Assembly: GCA_021160685.1 (NCBI GenBank)
Contig: JAGHCC010000016.1
Span: 1-7,798 of the forward strand
Source: Desulfobulbaceae bacterium
Lineage (GTDB): Bacteria; Desulfobacterota; Desulfobulbia; Desulfobulbales; SURF-16
Direction: 5' to 3'
Length of the DNA stretch: 7,798 nt
The translations under genes were made by a program, and so were the position numbers. This document shows, one piece after another, positions 1-7,363 of this stretch (position 1 is the stretch's first letter; every line of letters begins with the position of its first letter). Under the pieces are notes generated by a model, which did not search any database, was not told where the DNA came from, and saw nothing but the letters and a program-made list of their open reading frames with translations.

Positions 1-2178
1 AATGTTGTTCCATCCCAGCTGAATGATCTTTTCGGTCTCATGGGGGATAAAGCTGATAATGTCCCAGGTGTGCCTGGTGTCGGGCCAAAGACTGCTGGAA
101 AGCTGATCAACGAGTTTGGTTCGATGGCCGAGCTTTTCTCTCATCTTGATCAGATGAAAAAGTCAAAACTGAAGGAAAAATTAATCGAGTTTCACGATCA
201 GGCTCTGCTGTCAAAAAAATTGATAGGGATGAAATGTGATCTCGATGTACCCGGCACACGCAACGACTACCTGTTGCCCGAACCTGACCAGGAGACGTTG
301 CAAGGAATCTATAAGGAGCTCGATTTTACCCGCCTGATGAAAACCGAGGGCCGGCCCGAAAAAATGAGCCACCAGGGCTTTCGTCTCGTGCGCAGGGATG
401 AGGATCTTGATCATCTGGTTCATGATCTGCAGCAGGCAGAAATCCTTGTCCTTGATACCGAGACCACATCCCTTGACTCCCTGAGCGCCAGGTTGGTGGG
501 CATTTCGCTCTGTACCGGCCCGGATATCGCTTATTATATCCCCCTTGGTCACCTTCTGGACGGAACGGATCTCTGTCCCGGCCAGCTTGACCTGAAGCGG
601 GTTGCCGATAGACTCCGTCCTTTTTTCAGCCAGCCCGGTCTGCCCAAGCTGGCTCATAATATGAAATATGATTATGAGGTGCTCAAGCAGCATAACCTGC
701 CCTTGAGTTCCACCCTGCTTGACTCCATGATTGCCTCTTACCTGCTTGATCCCTCTCGCCGGGCCCATAACCTCGATGGTCTCTGCCTTGATTATCTGCA
801 GCAGCGCCTCACCACATTTGCCGAAGTCACGGGCAAGGATAAAAGACCTGACGCCTTTGCTCATGTTGCGCCGGAAGAGGCCGGAGAGTATGCCTGTGAG
901 GACGTGCGGGCCAGCCTGCTTCTCTGGCAGCTTTTCGAGCCGCAGCTCAGGGAATTACAGCTTTGGAGCCTTTTTCGTGATGTTGAAATGAAATTGGTGC
1001 CGATTCTGGCCAAGATGGAAGAGAACGGTATTCTTGTGGATGTGGACAAGTTGCAGGAGCTGTCCATTGAGTTTGCCGGTCAAATCAGTGAACTGGAAGA
1101 AAAAATATATGATCTGGCCGGGGAGACATTTAATATCAATTCACCCAAACAGCTGGGGACAATTTTTTTTGATAAACTGGGTCTTCCCCACGGCCGCAAA
1201 ACAAAGACCGGTTATTCCACCGATATTAAGGTTCTGGAGAAGCTGTCCGCCTATCACGATCTGCCGGCCGCGATCATCGTCCATCGAACTTTAAGCAAGC
1301 TGAAATCCACATATGTAGACAAGCTGACGGGACAGATCAATTCGGCAACCGGCCGCATCCATACTTCCTTTAATCAGACCGTGACGGCCACCGGTCGCTT
1401 GAGCAGCAGCAATCCGAATCTACAGAATATTCCAATTCGGACCGAAGAGGGGCAACGCATCAGGGAGGCGTTTATTCCAGCGCCAGGGTTCCTTTTTCTG
1501 GCGGCGGATTATTCACAGATTGATCTTCGTGTTCTGGCCCATTACTCCGGTGACGAGGCCCTGCTTGAGGCTTTCCGTGACGGTCGGGATATCCATAACC
1601 AGACGGCCGCAGAGATCTTCCGCAGTAACCCGAATCTGATCACCAAAAAAATGCGCCGGGTGGCTAAAACCATTAACTTCGGTATTGTATACGGGATGAG
1701 CGCCTTTGGTCTGGCCGGCCAGCTGAGCATCAGCCGCAAAGAAGCACAAACCTTTATTAACCGTTATTTTGATCATTATCGAGGGGTGAAGCAGTTCATG
1801 GCTGATATTGTCGTCCAGGCTGGAGAGGACGGTTATGTCACCACCCTGCTGCATCGGAGAAGGTTGCTGCCCGAGATCAAAAGTCCCAATAAAACCCGAA
1901 GAGAGTTTGCCGAACGGACCGCCATCAATACGCCAATTCAGGGAACGGCGGCGGATATTATCAAGCTGGCCACCCTGAAAACAGACCAGCTCCTGCGGGA
2001 AGCCGAACTGAATGCCAAACTCCTTTTGCAGATCCACGATGAACTCATTTTTGAGGTGCCGGAAAAGGAAATTGACAAGACCTCCTCATTGGTGAAGGAG
2101 GCCATGGAATCGGTTCTTGAGCTGGATGTTCCACTGGTGGTGAATCTCTCTGTGGGGCGAAATTTGGCCAAAACATGA
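1..2178 (+). CDS. polA: DNA polymerase I, C-terminal 725 codons (5' end outside window)
   Basis: The reading frame is open from base 1, so the ATG at 40 is internal and not the start. PolA fills gaps in excision repair and replaces Okazaki primers. Numbering visible codons from 1, the tail of the 5' nuclease with its helix-3-turn-helix (LMGDKADNVPGVPGVGPKTA, 13-32) comes first. The 3'-5' proofreading domain follows, with Exo I LDTET (D152, E154), Exo II NMKYD (D224) and Exo III YACED (Y297, D301). The polymerase domain has motif A AADYSQIDLR (D503), motif B KTINFGIVYG (K556, F560, Y564) and motif C QIHDELIFEV (H679, D680, E681). The spacing from Exo I to motif C is within one residue of E. 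coli PolA, so about 200 residues are missing on the left. All visible catalytic residues are present, so both proofreading and synthesis should be active. The gene ends in TGA. Identification is very secure. Confidence 0.98.
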   Translation, partial: NVVPSQLNDLFGLMGDKADNVPGVPGVGPKTAGKLINEFGSMAELFSHLDQMKKSKLKEKLIEFHDQALLSKKLIGMKCDLDVPGTRNDYLLPEPDQETLQGIYKELDFTRLMKTEGRPEKMSHQGFRLVRRDEDLDHLVHDLQQAEILVLDTETTSLDSLSARLVGISLCTGPDIAYYIPLGHLLDGTDLCPGQLDLKRVADRLRPFFSQPGLPKLAHNMKYDYEVLKQHNLPLSSTLLDSMIASYLLDPSRRAHNLDGLCLDYLQQRLTTFAEVTGKDKRPDAFAHVAPEEAGEYACEDVRASLLLWQLFEPQLRELQLWSLFRDVEMKLVPILAKMEENGILVDVDKLQELSIEFAGQISELEEKIYDLAGETFNINSPKQLGTIFFDKLGLPHGRKTKTGYSTDIKVLEKLSAYHDLPAAIIVHRTLSKLKSTYVDKLTGQINSATGRIHTSFNQTVTATGRLSSSNPNLQNIPIRTEEGQRIREAFIPAPGFLFLAADYSQIDLRVLAHYSGDEALLEAFRDGRDIHNQTAAEIFRSNPNLITKKMRRVAKTINFGIVYGMSAFGLAGQLSISRKEAQTFINRYFDHYRGVKQFMADIVVQAGEDGYVTTLLHRRRLLPEIKSPNKTRREFAERTAINTPIQGTAADIIKLATLKTDQLLREAELNAKLLLQIHDELIFEVPEKEIDKTSSLVKEAMESVLELDVPLVVNLSVGRNLAKT

Positions 2179-2185
2179 TTTTATT

Positions 2186-2214
2186 TTGTTAAACTGGCTT
2201 GAATTGATTATAAA
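2186..2214 (+). promoter_or_regulatory. candidate sigma70 promoter for ppiD-mltF
   Basis: TTGTTA (2186-2191) and TATAAA (2209-2214) are separated by exactly 17 bp, resembling -35 (4/6) and -10 (5/6) boxes. Initiation near 2221 would give a leader of about 134 nt that contains the whole hairpin at 2230-2320. This is consensus matching by eye in AT-rich DNA, so it is only a candidate. The same stretch holds a weak inverted repeat, ATTTTAT/ATAAAAT. Confidence 0.4.
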
Positions 2215-2229
2215 ATGTATTTGGTACGG

Positions 2230-2320
2230 ATCAGGTAGATAGGCTGTAGGCATTTAGATTGTAGGAGAAATGAGCTTCGAAAACTAATAACCTTAAGCCT
2301 ACAGCCTAACCCACCTGGAT
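2230..2320. repeat. long imperfect inverted repeat (hairpin element) between polA and ppiD
   Basis: TAGGCTGTAGGC (2240-2251) is a perfect 12-bp inverted match to GCCTACAGCCTA (2297-2308), with a 45-nt loop. The stem continues outward past a 3/4-nt internal loop with CAGGT (2232-2236) against ACCTG (2313-2317), then AT/AT past a one-base bulge. In addition TAGGCTGTAGG (2240-2250) is echoed by TAGATTGTAGG (2255-2265) at a 15-bp period. Five Ts follow at 2327-2331, so it could help end polA transcription, but the T run is short and offset. It could also act as a structured 5' leader of ppiD, or be one copy of a dispersed intergenic repeat family. It contains no gene. Confidence 0.75.
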
Positions 2321-2354
2321 AGTTACTTTTTATTCATTAACAGGAGAACAACAT

Positions 2355-4229
2355 ATGCTGGATTTATTACGCCGCAAGGCGCAATCACCATATCTGCAGG
2401 CTACTGTGGTTATCATTATCCTGGTTTTTGTATTCTGGGGTGTGGGAACGAACCAGGGCAATGGCAGAAATACCATTGCCACGGTGGATGACCAGTCAAT
2501 AAGCTACATGGAATTTGATCAGGCCCTGGAGCGAACCATTGACCAGTATAAGGATCAATTCGGCGGTAGTTTGCCTGCAGATTTTGTCGAGACCTTCGGC
2601 CTGAAAAGACAGGTGCTTGATCAGCTCATTCAGCAGGCCCTGATCCGTAAGGGTGCAAGTGACATGGAGTTGTATGTCAGTAATGAAGAGGTGCAGGACA
2701 ATATTAAAACAATGGGGGTCTTCCTTAATAATGGTGTTTTTGATGTGGATAGATACAATGAGGTTCTGAGAAGCTCTCGTTTGACGCCAAAGAAATACGA
2801 AAAAAGTGTCAGGATTGATATTCTTGGCAGGAAAGCGACAGACCAGGTGGCCTCTTTCGGCCATGTTCTTGAAAGTGAGTTGTTGAGCTGGTTCCGCTAT
2901 GAAAATGAGGAACGGCAACTGGAATATGTTGTTTTTAAGGCCGGGGATTTTCAGGATAAGCTGGAAGAAAATGAGGAAAAACTGGCTGCTTTTTTTAAAG
3001 AGCACCAGGATGATTATCGTACGCTACCCCAAGTCAAGCTTAAGTATATCTCTTTTCTTTTCAAGGATGAGATCGATAAGCTCACCATCGACGAAGCCGA
3101 ACTTGAAAGTTATTATCAGCAGCATCTTGATCAATATTCTCAACCGGAAACAAGACAAGCCCGGCACATTCTTTTAAAGAGTGAAAATAATGATTCTGAA
3201 AAAGTAGAGCAAAAGATGCAGGGAATTCTTGCTCAGGCCAGAGGTGGTGAGGATTTTGCCAAATTAGCTGAAGATTTCTCTGAAGACAGTACGGCGGCCA
3301 GGGGTGGTGATCTCGGCTTTTTTGGCCGGGGGCAGATGGTGAAAACCTTTGAGGATACGGCCTTTGGACTGAAGGAAGGAGAGATCAGCGATATTGTCCG
3401 CAGCCGTTTTGGTTTTCATATCATCAAACTTGAGGCGATCCGGCCAGCCACGACACAAACATTTGCCGAGGTCAGGGAGTCGATAGAAAACAAGCTGATA
3501 CAGGAAAGGGGCAAGACCGAAACCTTTAAAACAGCCAACGCAACCTATGAAAAAATTATTCTTTCCGGCAGCCTGGAAAAATATGCTGAAAGCGGGGAGA
3601 TTCCAATTGTCGAGACCGATTTCTTTAATAAAAATTCTCCTCCGGCAGAAATCAGCGGTGACAGCAGCCTGATCAATGTTGCCTTCAGCCTGAAAAAAGG
3701 CGAGCTAAGCTCCCTCATTGAAAGCCCCCAGGGATATTTTATTGTTTTTATTGATGATTCTCAGGGCCCTGTTGTGCCGCCCATTGCTGATGTGAAAGAG
3801 GCGGTAACAGCTGATTTTCGTGCAACAGGATCTCTGGATCTTGCCAGCCAGGCGGCGGAGAAATTGCTGACTGCAGGCAGGGAGGGAGATTTCCAAACAG
3901 TTTGTCAGGAGCAGGGGGTAAGCAGACTGGAATCAGGCTTTTTTTCCCGCGCAAAACAGACAGACAAGGATTTGCCGGCCCCGGTGCTCAGAGACGCTTT
4001 TCAGTTGACGGAAAAACAACCCTTCCCAAAAGAGGTTAAAGCGGAGGGAAACAGTTTTTATGTGTTTCGCCTGAAAGAGGTAAAAAAAACCTCGGACGAT
4101 GAATTTGCCAAGGTCAGAGAGGAGTTGAAAAAGAGGATTGAAAGGGAAAACCAGATCAATATCATGTCGGCCTGGATGGAGCATCTGAAAAGCAGTGCGA
4201 AAATCAGCATTAATAAAAAATTACTGTAG
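2355..4229 (+). CDS. ppiD: PpiD/SurA-like membrane-anchored peptidyl-prolyl isomerase (periplasmic chaperone)
   Basis: The 624-residue protein matches E. coli PpiD in length (623). A short positive N-terminus and one membrane helix (about residues 14-31, rich in V, I, L, F) anchor it in the inner membrane, with the body in the periplasm. Residues about 36-200 look like the SurA/PpiD N-terminal chaperone region. A parvulin domain spans about 264-360, with ARHIL (H271), SEDSTAARGGDLGFF (D311), M328, F332 and GFHIIKL (H355). These are the positions usually needed for isomerase activity. Two degenerate copies of the parvulin C-terminal half follow, near 442-468 and 547-576, before a charged helical tail. 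It probably helps newly exported proteins fold as they leave Sec. The ATG at 2355 is chosen because CAGGAG (2341-2346) precedes it by 8 nt and the membrane anchor starts right after it. The stop TAG overlaps an AGGAGG leading towards mltF, which suggests one operon. PpiD is the best name; a SurA-type relative is the alternative. Confidence 0.9.
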   Translation: MLDLLRRKAQSPYLQATVVIIILVFVFWGVGTNQGNGRNTIATVDDQSISYMEFDQALERTIDQYKDQFGGSLPADFVETFGLKRQVLDQLIQQALIRKGASDMELYVSNEEVQDNIKTMGVFLNNGVFDVDRYNEVLRSSRLTPKKYEKSVRIDILGRKATDQVASFGHVLESELLSWFRYENEERQLEYVVFKAGDFQDKLEENEEKLAAFFKEHQDDYRTLPQVKLKYISFLFKDEIDKLTIDEAELESYYQQHLDQYSQPETRQARHILLKSENNDSEKVEQKMQGILAQARGGEDFAKLAEDFSEDSTAARGGDLGFFGRGQMVKTFEDTAFGLKEGEISDIVRSRFGFHIIKLEAIRPATTQTFAEVRESIENKLIQERGKTETFKTANATYEKIILSGSLEKYAESGEIPIVETDFFNKNSPPAEISGDSSLINVAFSLKKGELSSLIESPQGYFIVFIDDSQGPVVPPIADVKEAVTADFRATGSLDLASQAAEKLLTAGREGDFQTVCQEQGVSRLESGFFSRAKQTDKDLPAPVLRDAFQLTEKQPFPKEVKAEGNSFYVFRLKEVKKTSDDEFAKVREELKKRIERENQINIMSAWMEHLKSSAKISINKKLL

Positions 4230-4233
4230 GAGG
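4228..4233 (+). promoter_or_regulatory. strong Shine-Dalgarno (AGGAGG) without a matching start codon
   Basis: AGGAGG overlaps the ppiD stop codon (TAG at 4227-4229). No ATG, GTG or TTG lies 4-12 nt downstream, and the annotated mltF start is about 70 nt away. In the mltF frame the following codons 4239-4289 read like a small signal peptide (IIRRILFSLLSSVSA) but end in TGA at 4290. It may be a relic of an older gene start, an entry point from a rare start codon, or chance. Confidence 0.4.
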
Positions 4234-4301
4234 AACAAGTAGAGATAATCCGGCGCATTCTATTCAGTTTGTTGTCTTCTGTTTCAGCCTGACCTGAATT
4301 T

Positions 4302-5702
4302 ATGCCGGATCTCATATTTATGCGTAACCTAACTTGCGTCCTGATTTTTGTGGCGGCTTTTTTTCTTTGTTCCTGCGAGGGGAAGTTAATAGCGGAAAAA
4401 AAAGACCTGCTTACACAAATCCTTGCCAAAGGTGAGCTGATTGTCCTGACGACAAATGAGCCTACCACCTATTATTTTGACCGTGATAATAATCCCGCCG
4501 GTCCGGAATACGAGATGACTCGATCATTCGCGGAAAGCATTGGGGTTGTTGTCAGGTTCCGTGTTTACTCCTCAGTACAGGAAATTTTTCAGGCCCTGCG
4601 AGAAGGTGAGGGCCATATTGCGGCCGCCGGAATTACCGTTACTGAAGACAGGCTGGCTGAGTTTGATTTTGGTGCAGTCTATCAGACGGTAAGTGAACAG
4701 CTTGTCTGTCATCGTAATGGAAAATATATTATCCGGCCTGAAGATCTGCAGAAACTTGAGATCGTTGTTCCCGCCTCATCAAGCTATATTGATACCTTGA
4801 CCGGTTATCTGGAGGCTTATCCGGATCTTACCTGGCAAGTTGATGAGCATCTGTTACCGGCACAGCTCATGGAGAAAGTGTGGAACGGTGAAATAGAATG
4901 TACAGTCTGTGATTCCACGATTGTTGACATCAATCGTCGTTATTTCCCCGAACTCGCTGTGAAATACAACCTGGCCGAAGAATCGCAGCTGGCCTGGATG
5001 TTTCAAAAAAAGAATGCTTCGTTATTACAGGCCGCTATTGAACAATGGTTTGTCGGGTTTAAAGAGAGTGGTGAATTCGCTCTGATGCAGGAAAAGTATT
5101 ACGGATACATTGAAGTTTTTGATTATGTCGATGTGCGGGCGTTCAGAAGACGCATAAAACAACGCTATCTCAAGTACAATGATATGTTCATGGCAGCGGC
5201 GGAAGCCAATGACCTTCCCGTGTCTTTGCTGGCGGCGTTAAGTTATCAGGAGTCACATTGGAACCCCAGGGCCAAAAGTCCCACCGGTGTCCGGGGCATG
5301 ATGATGCTGACCCAACCCGTGGCCAAATCCTATGGGGTGACGAGCCGTTTGGATCCGGAGTCCAATATCCATGCCGGAGCGAAACATTTCAGCAGGATGA
5401 AGAAGCGGATAGGTCTCGATGTCCCGGAGCCGATTCGAACCTGGCTCGCGCTTGCCGCCTATAATGTCGGCTTTGGGCATTTCCGTGACGCCCAGAAGTT
5501 GGCTGTGCGTCATGGAAGAAATCCGAATTGCTGGGTCACCCTGAAGGAGATTTTGCCTCAGCTCAGTCAGAAGGAATATTACTCCACGCTTCTCTATGGT
5601 TACGCGCGGGGCAATGAGCCTGTTCGCTACGTCACACGAGTTCGTGATTATCGTGACATGTTTGAACAGTTTATTGTTAATGATGAGCTGGAAGAAGAAT
5701 GA
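4302..5702 (+). CDS. mltF: MltF-like membrane-bound lytic murein transglycosylase (lipoprotein)
   Basis: This enzyme cleaves the MurNAc-GlcNAc bond of peptidoglycan to form 1,6-anhydro ends. The 466-residue protein has a lipoprotein signal with lipobox LCSC (lipidated C25). It continues with a family-3 solute-binding-like domain (about 40-268: GELIVLTTNEPTTYYFD, AAAGITVTEDR, RPEDLQKLEIVVP) and a C-terminal SLT transglycosylase domain (about 290-450). The SLT domain shows the catalytic glutamate in SYQESHWNP (E317), SPTGVRGMMMLT and AAYNVGFGHFRDA. This two-domain order defines MltF; the E. coli protein is somewhat longer at 518 residues. The outer-limit start at 4302 is kept because an in-frame TGA at 4290 rules out anything longer. 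ATG 4320 (MRNLTCVLIF) gives a more typical signal peptide and may be the true start. Neither has a good ribosome binding site. Probably co-transcribed with ppiD 72 bp upstream. Confidence 0.93.
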   Translation: MPDLIFMRNLTCVLIFVAAFFLCSCEGKLIAEKKDLLTQILAKGELIVLTTNEPTTYYFDRDNNPAGPEYEMTRSFAESIGVVVRFRVYSSVQEIFQALREGEGHIAAAGITVTEDRLAEFDFGAVYQTVSEQLVCHRNGKYIIRPEDLQKLEIVVPASSSYIDTLTGYLEAYPDLTWQVDEHLLPAQLMEKVWNGEIECTVCDSTIVDINRRYFPELAVKYNLAEESQLAWMFQKKNASLLQAAIEQWFVGFKESGEFALMQEKYYGYIEVFDYVDVRAFRRRIKQRYLKYNDMFMAAAEANDLPVSLLAALSYQESHWNPRAKSPTGVRGMMMLTQPVAKSYGVTSRLDPESNIHAGAKHFSRMKKRIGLDVPEPIRTWLALAAYNVGFGHFRDAQKLAVRHGRNPNCWVTLKEILPQLSQKEYYSTLLYGYARGNEPVRYVTRVRDYRDMFEQFIVNDELEEE

Positions 5703-5741
5703 TGCGGTGCCAGTGATCGTCTACCTTTTTACAGCGCCGCA
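5703..5741 (+). terminator. possible hairpin terminator between convergent genes
   Basis: TGCGGTGC (5703-5710), immediately after the mltF stop, can pair with GCGCCGCA (5734-5741) as 8 bp including one G-U. The right arm lies inside the end of the convergent amidase gene. CTTTTT lies in the loop and CCCTTTTG follows the stem, so there is no clean U tract. The G-U pair becomes an A-C mismatch in minus-strand RNA, so it fits mltF mRNA better. Weak candidate. Confidence 0.25.
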
Positions 5742-7357
5742 CTCATCCCTTTTGTGCTGTAGTTAAGGATTCCTTCCACAAGTTGTTCGGCAATATCGGA
5801 GAGATAGCGGTCATCTCTTAAGTTTTTTTCTTCGACCGGATTGCTGATAAAACCAATTTCCGCAAGAATTGCCGGCATTCTGGCGCCGATGAGAACCACG
5901 AAGGGCGCTTTTTTGACACCCAGACCCGGGACGTGGTATTTTCTCTCAAGTCCGTTGACCATCTGTGTCTGCACCGCCGTGGCCAAATGGGACGATTCTT
6001 CAATTTTGCTGTTCTGCATGAGATCCTGGAGAATAGCCTGCAGATCACTGAGCTGGCGGGCCGAGGCGGCGTTTTCCCTGGCTGCGGCTCTCATCTCTTC
6101 CTTGCTGGTTGCCAGACTGAGGAAATAGGTCTCAATCCCTCTGGCCTTTTTGTTCGGGGCTGAATTCGCGTGGATGGAGACAAAAAGATCAGCGCCTTTG
6201 GAGTTGGCAATCGCGGTTCTCTCTTCCAGAGGAAGATACACATCCGTGCTCCGGGTCAGGATCACCTCAAAACCGGATTTGTCGGCCAGAAGGGCGGCCA
6301 CTTTTTTTGCCACCTTGAGAACAACATCCTTTTCTTTCAGGCCGCTGAAGTTGACGGCTCCCGGATCCCTGCCGCCATGGCCGGGATCAATAACCACTGT
6401 TTTGACCTCAAGGCCAAGCTGCTCAGCCAGGGTGGGAAGCTTGCCTGGGGGTGATTTTTCACCAGTGACATCAATGATCACCCGGAACGGCTCAGTCAGA
6501 CTGAACAGCTTGTAGCCGGACAGTGATTCCGTATCGAGCACCACCCGCACCGTATCCGGGCTGAACTGGGCGCTGCGCACCTGTTTGAGCAGCCCGTCCC
6601 GGATTGGAATCGGATCCTGATGTTTTTTGTCAATGCTGGAGTCAAAAAGATCCACGTAGAACCTCTCCGGCTGAACGCCTGACGCTCTCAGTGTGTTTCC
6701 CTTATATTGAACCGGTCCAGAGGTTTCAATGACAACCCGAGTGTAATCCCCGGTTGACCAGTGACGGATACGCTTGATTCTGGCCCTTGATCTTTTCTGA
6801 ACACTAATTGTATTTTTAACAGTTTTCTGCCGTCTTATTTTCTTGAGAGACCTGCTTGCGGCTCCGGCCATATCTCCATTTGGGCAAAGAATGATGATTT
6901 TGGCGAAGATCGTGGCGGCCTGGTCTGGATCATTGAATTTGTTCAGATAAATACGACCGGTTTCAAAAAGAGAGTCGTCCGTCAAGCTGTGACCGGGAAA
7001 ATGGGAGGCAAGCTCCTGGTAATAATGAACTGCCTGCGTCAGATCAGATTCCTGGCCAAAACGATCCGCCATCTGCTGATACATCCGTGCCGTCATGTAA
7101 AGGGCGGGAGCAGCCTGCTGATGGTTGGGAGAATGCTCGTAGGTTGCAAGAAAACTCCGGGCTCCGGTCAGCCATTTATCCCGTGTTGCCGTGGATTCGG
7201 GCTGGGTCGACAGATTATGATAATAGGCTGAGGCCTGTTTATAGCGCTTGGTGGTCAGGTCGGGAAAATGGGTTCCCGCCGCCGGGGCCGGACCAGCCAT
7301 AAGGCAGCCCGTGCTGATGAAGGAGAGAATGAGAAGGAGGATGGAAAGTTTTTTCAA
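5729..7357 (-). CDS. N-acetylmuramoyl-L-alanine amidase, TPR-like + AMIN + Amidase_3 (AmiC-like)
   Basis: This zinc enzyme removes the stem peptide from MurNAc in peptidoglycan, typically during cell separation. The 542-residue product has an N-terminal signal (MKKLSILLLILSF). C18 in STGC could be lipidated although -3 is Ser; cleavage near A26 is the alternative. Residues about 33-175 form a helical TPR-like repeat region. A basic linker (about 176-196, rich in K and R) precedes the AMIN domain (about 194-298: TRVVIETSGPVQYKG, FRVIIDVTGE), a septal/peptidoglycan targeting module. Amidase_3 (about 318-535) has zinc ligands H327 (DPGHGG), E342 and H396 (SIHAN), and catalytic E500 (ILAEIGFISN). 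A helical insert at about 414-458 sits where AmiB/AmiC carry their regulatory helix. The start is TTG: only two codons separate it from the in-frame mutS stop, and the next ATG (M20) would remove the signal. No clear Shine-Dalgarno is seen, so coupling to mutS is likely. Confidence 0.93.
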   Translation of the reverse strand: MKKLSILLLILSFISTGCLMAGPAPAAGTHFPDLTTKRYKQASAYYHNLSTQPESTATRDKWLTGARSFLATYEHSPNHQQAAPALYMTARMYQQMADRFGQESDLTQAVHYYQELASHFPGHSLTDDSLFETGRIYLNKFNDPDQAATIFAKIIILCPNGDMAGAASRSLKKIRRQKTVKNTISVQKRSRARIKRIRHWSTGDYTRVVIETSGPVQYKGNTLRASGVQPERFYVDLFDSSIDKKHQDPIPIRDGLLKQVRSAQFSPDTVRVVLDTESLSGYKLFSLTEPFRVIIDVTGEKSPPGKLPTLAEQLGLEVKTVVIDPGHGGRDPGAVNFSGLKEKDVVLKVAKKVAALLADKSGFEVILTRSTDVYLPLEERTAIANSKGADLFVSIHANSAPNKKARGIETYFLSLATSKEEMRAAARENAASARQLSDLQAILQDLMQNSKIEESSHLATAVQTQMVNGLERKYHVPGLGVKKAPFVVLIGARMPAILAEIGFISNPVEEKNLRDDRYLSDIAEQLVEGILNYSTKGMSAAL

Positions 7358-7363
7358 AACAGT

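Noticed and set aside
211..864. 217-codon open frame on the minus strand inside polA
   Set aside because: It is antisense to a fully conserved polA region, has no recognisable domain, and the polA frame explains the base pattern.
1513..2037. 174-codon minus-strand frame opposite the polymerase motifs
   Set aside because: Shadow of conserved polA codons; the translation shows no family resemblance or ribosome binding site of note.
2234..2312. Integron attC-like site (GCCTAAC fits the RYYYAAC core)
   Set aside because: The partner core should be GTTRRRY in the opposite order; the left side reads GATAGGC and the orientation is reversed. No integrase or cassette is nearby.
4290..4292. TGA as a selenocysteine codon extending mltF upstream
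   Set aside because: The following MRNLTCVLIF...LCSC is a complete lipoprotein signal, so an upstream extension would bury it. No SECIS-like structure is evident.
4396..4403. A8 run just after the mltF lipobox (similar runs: A8 at 4082-4089, T8 at 1163-1170) as phase-variable tracts
   Set aside because: Runs of 7-8 A/T are common in these AT-rich lysine/phenylalanine codons and none is long enough to stand out.
4058..4468. 136-codon minus-strand frame spanning the ppiD-mltF gap
   Set aside because: It overlaps the ends of two well-supported genes and its sequence looks like reverse-complement signal-peptide and coiled-coil codons.
7336..7343. AAGGAGGATG on the plus strand, a perfect ribosome binding site with ATG
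   Set aside because: It is the complement of the pyrimidine-rich amidase signal-peptide codons; the spacing is too short and the frame behind it has no recognisable product.
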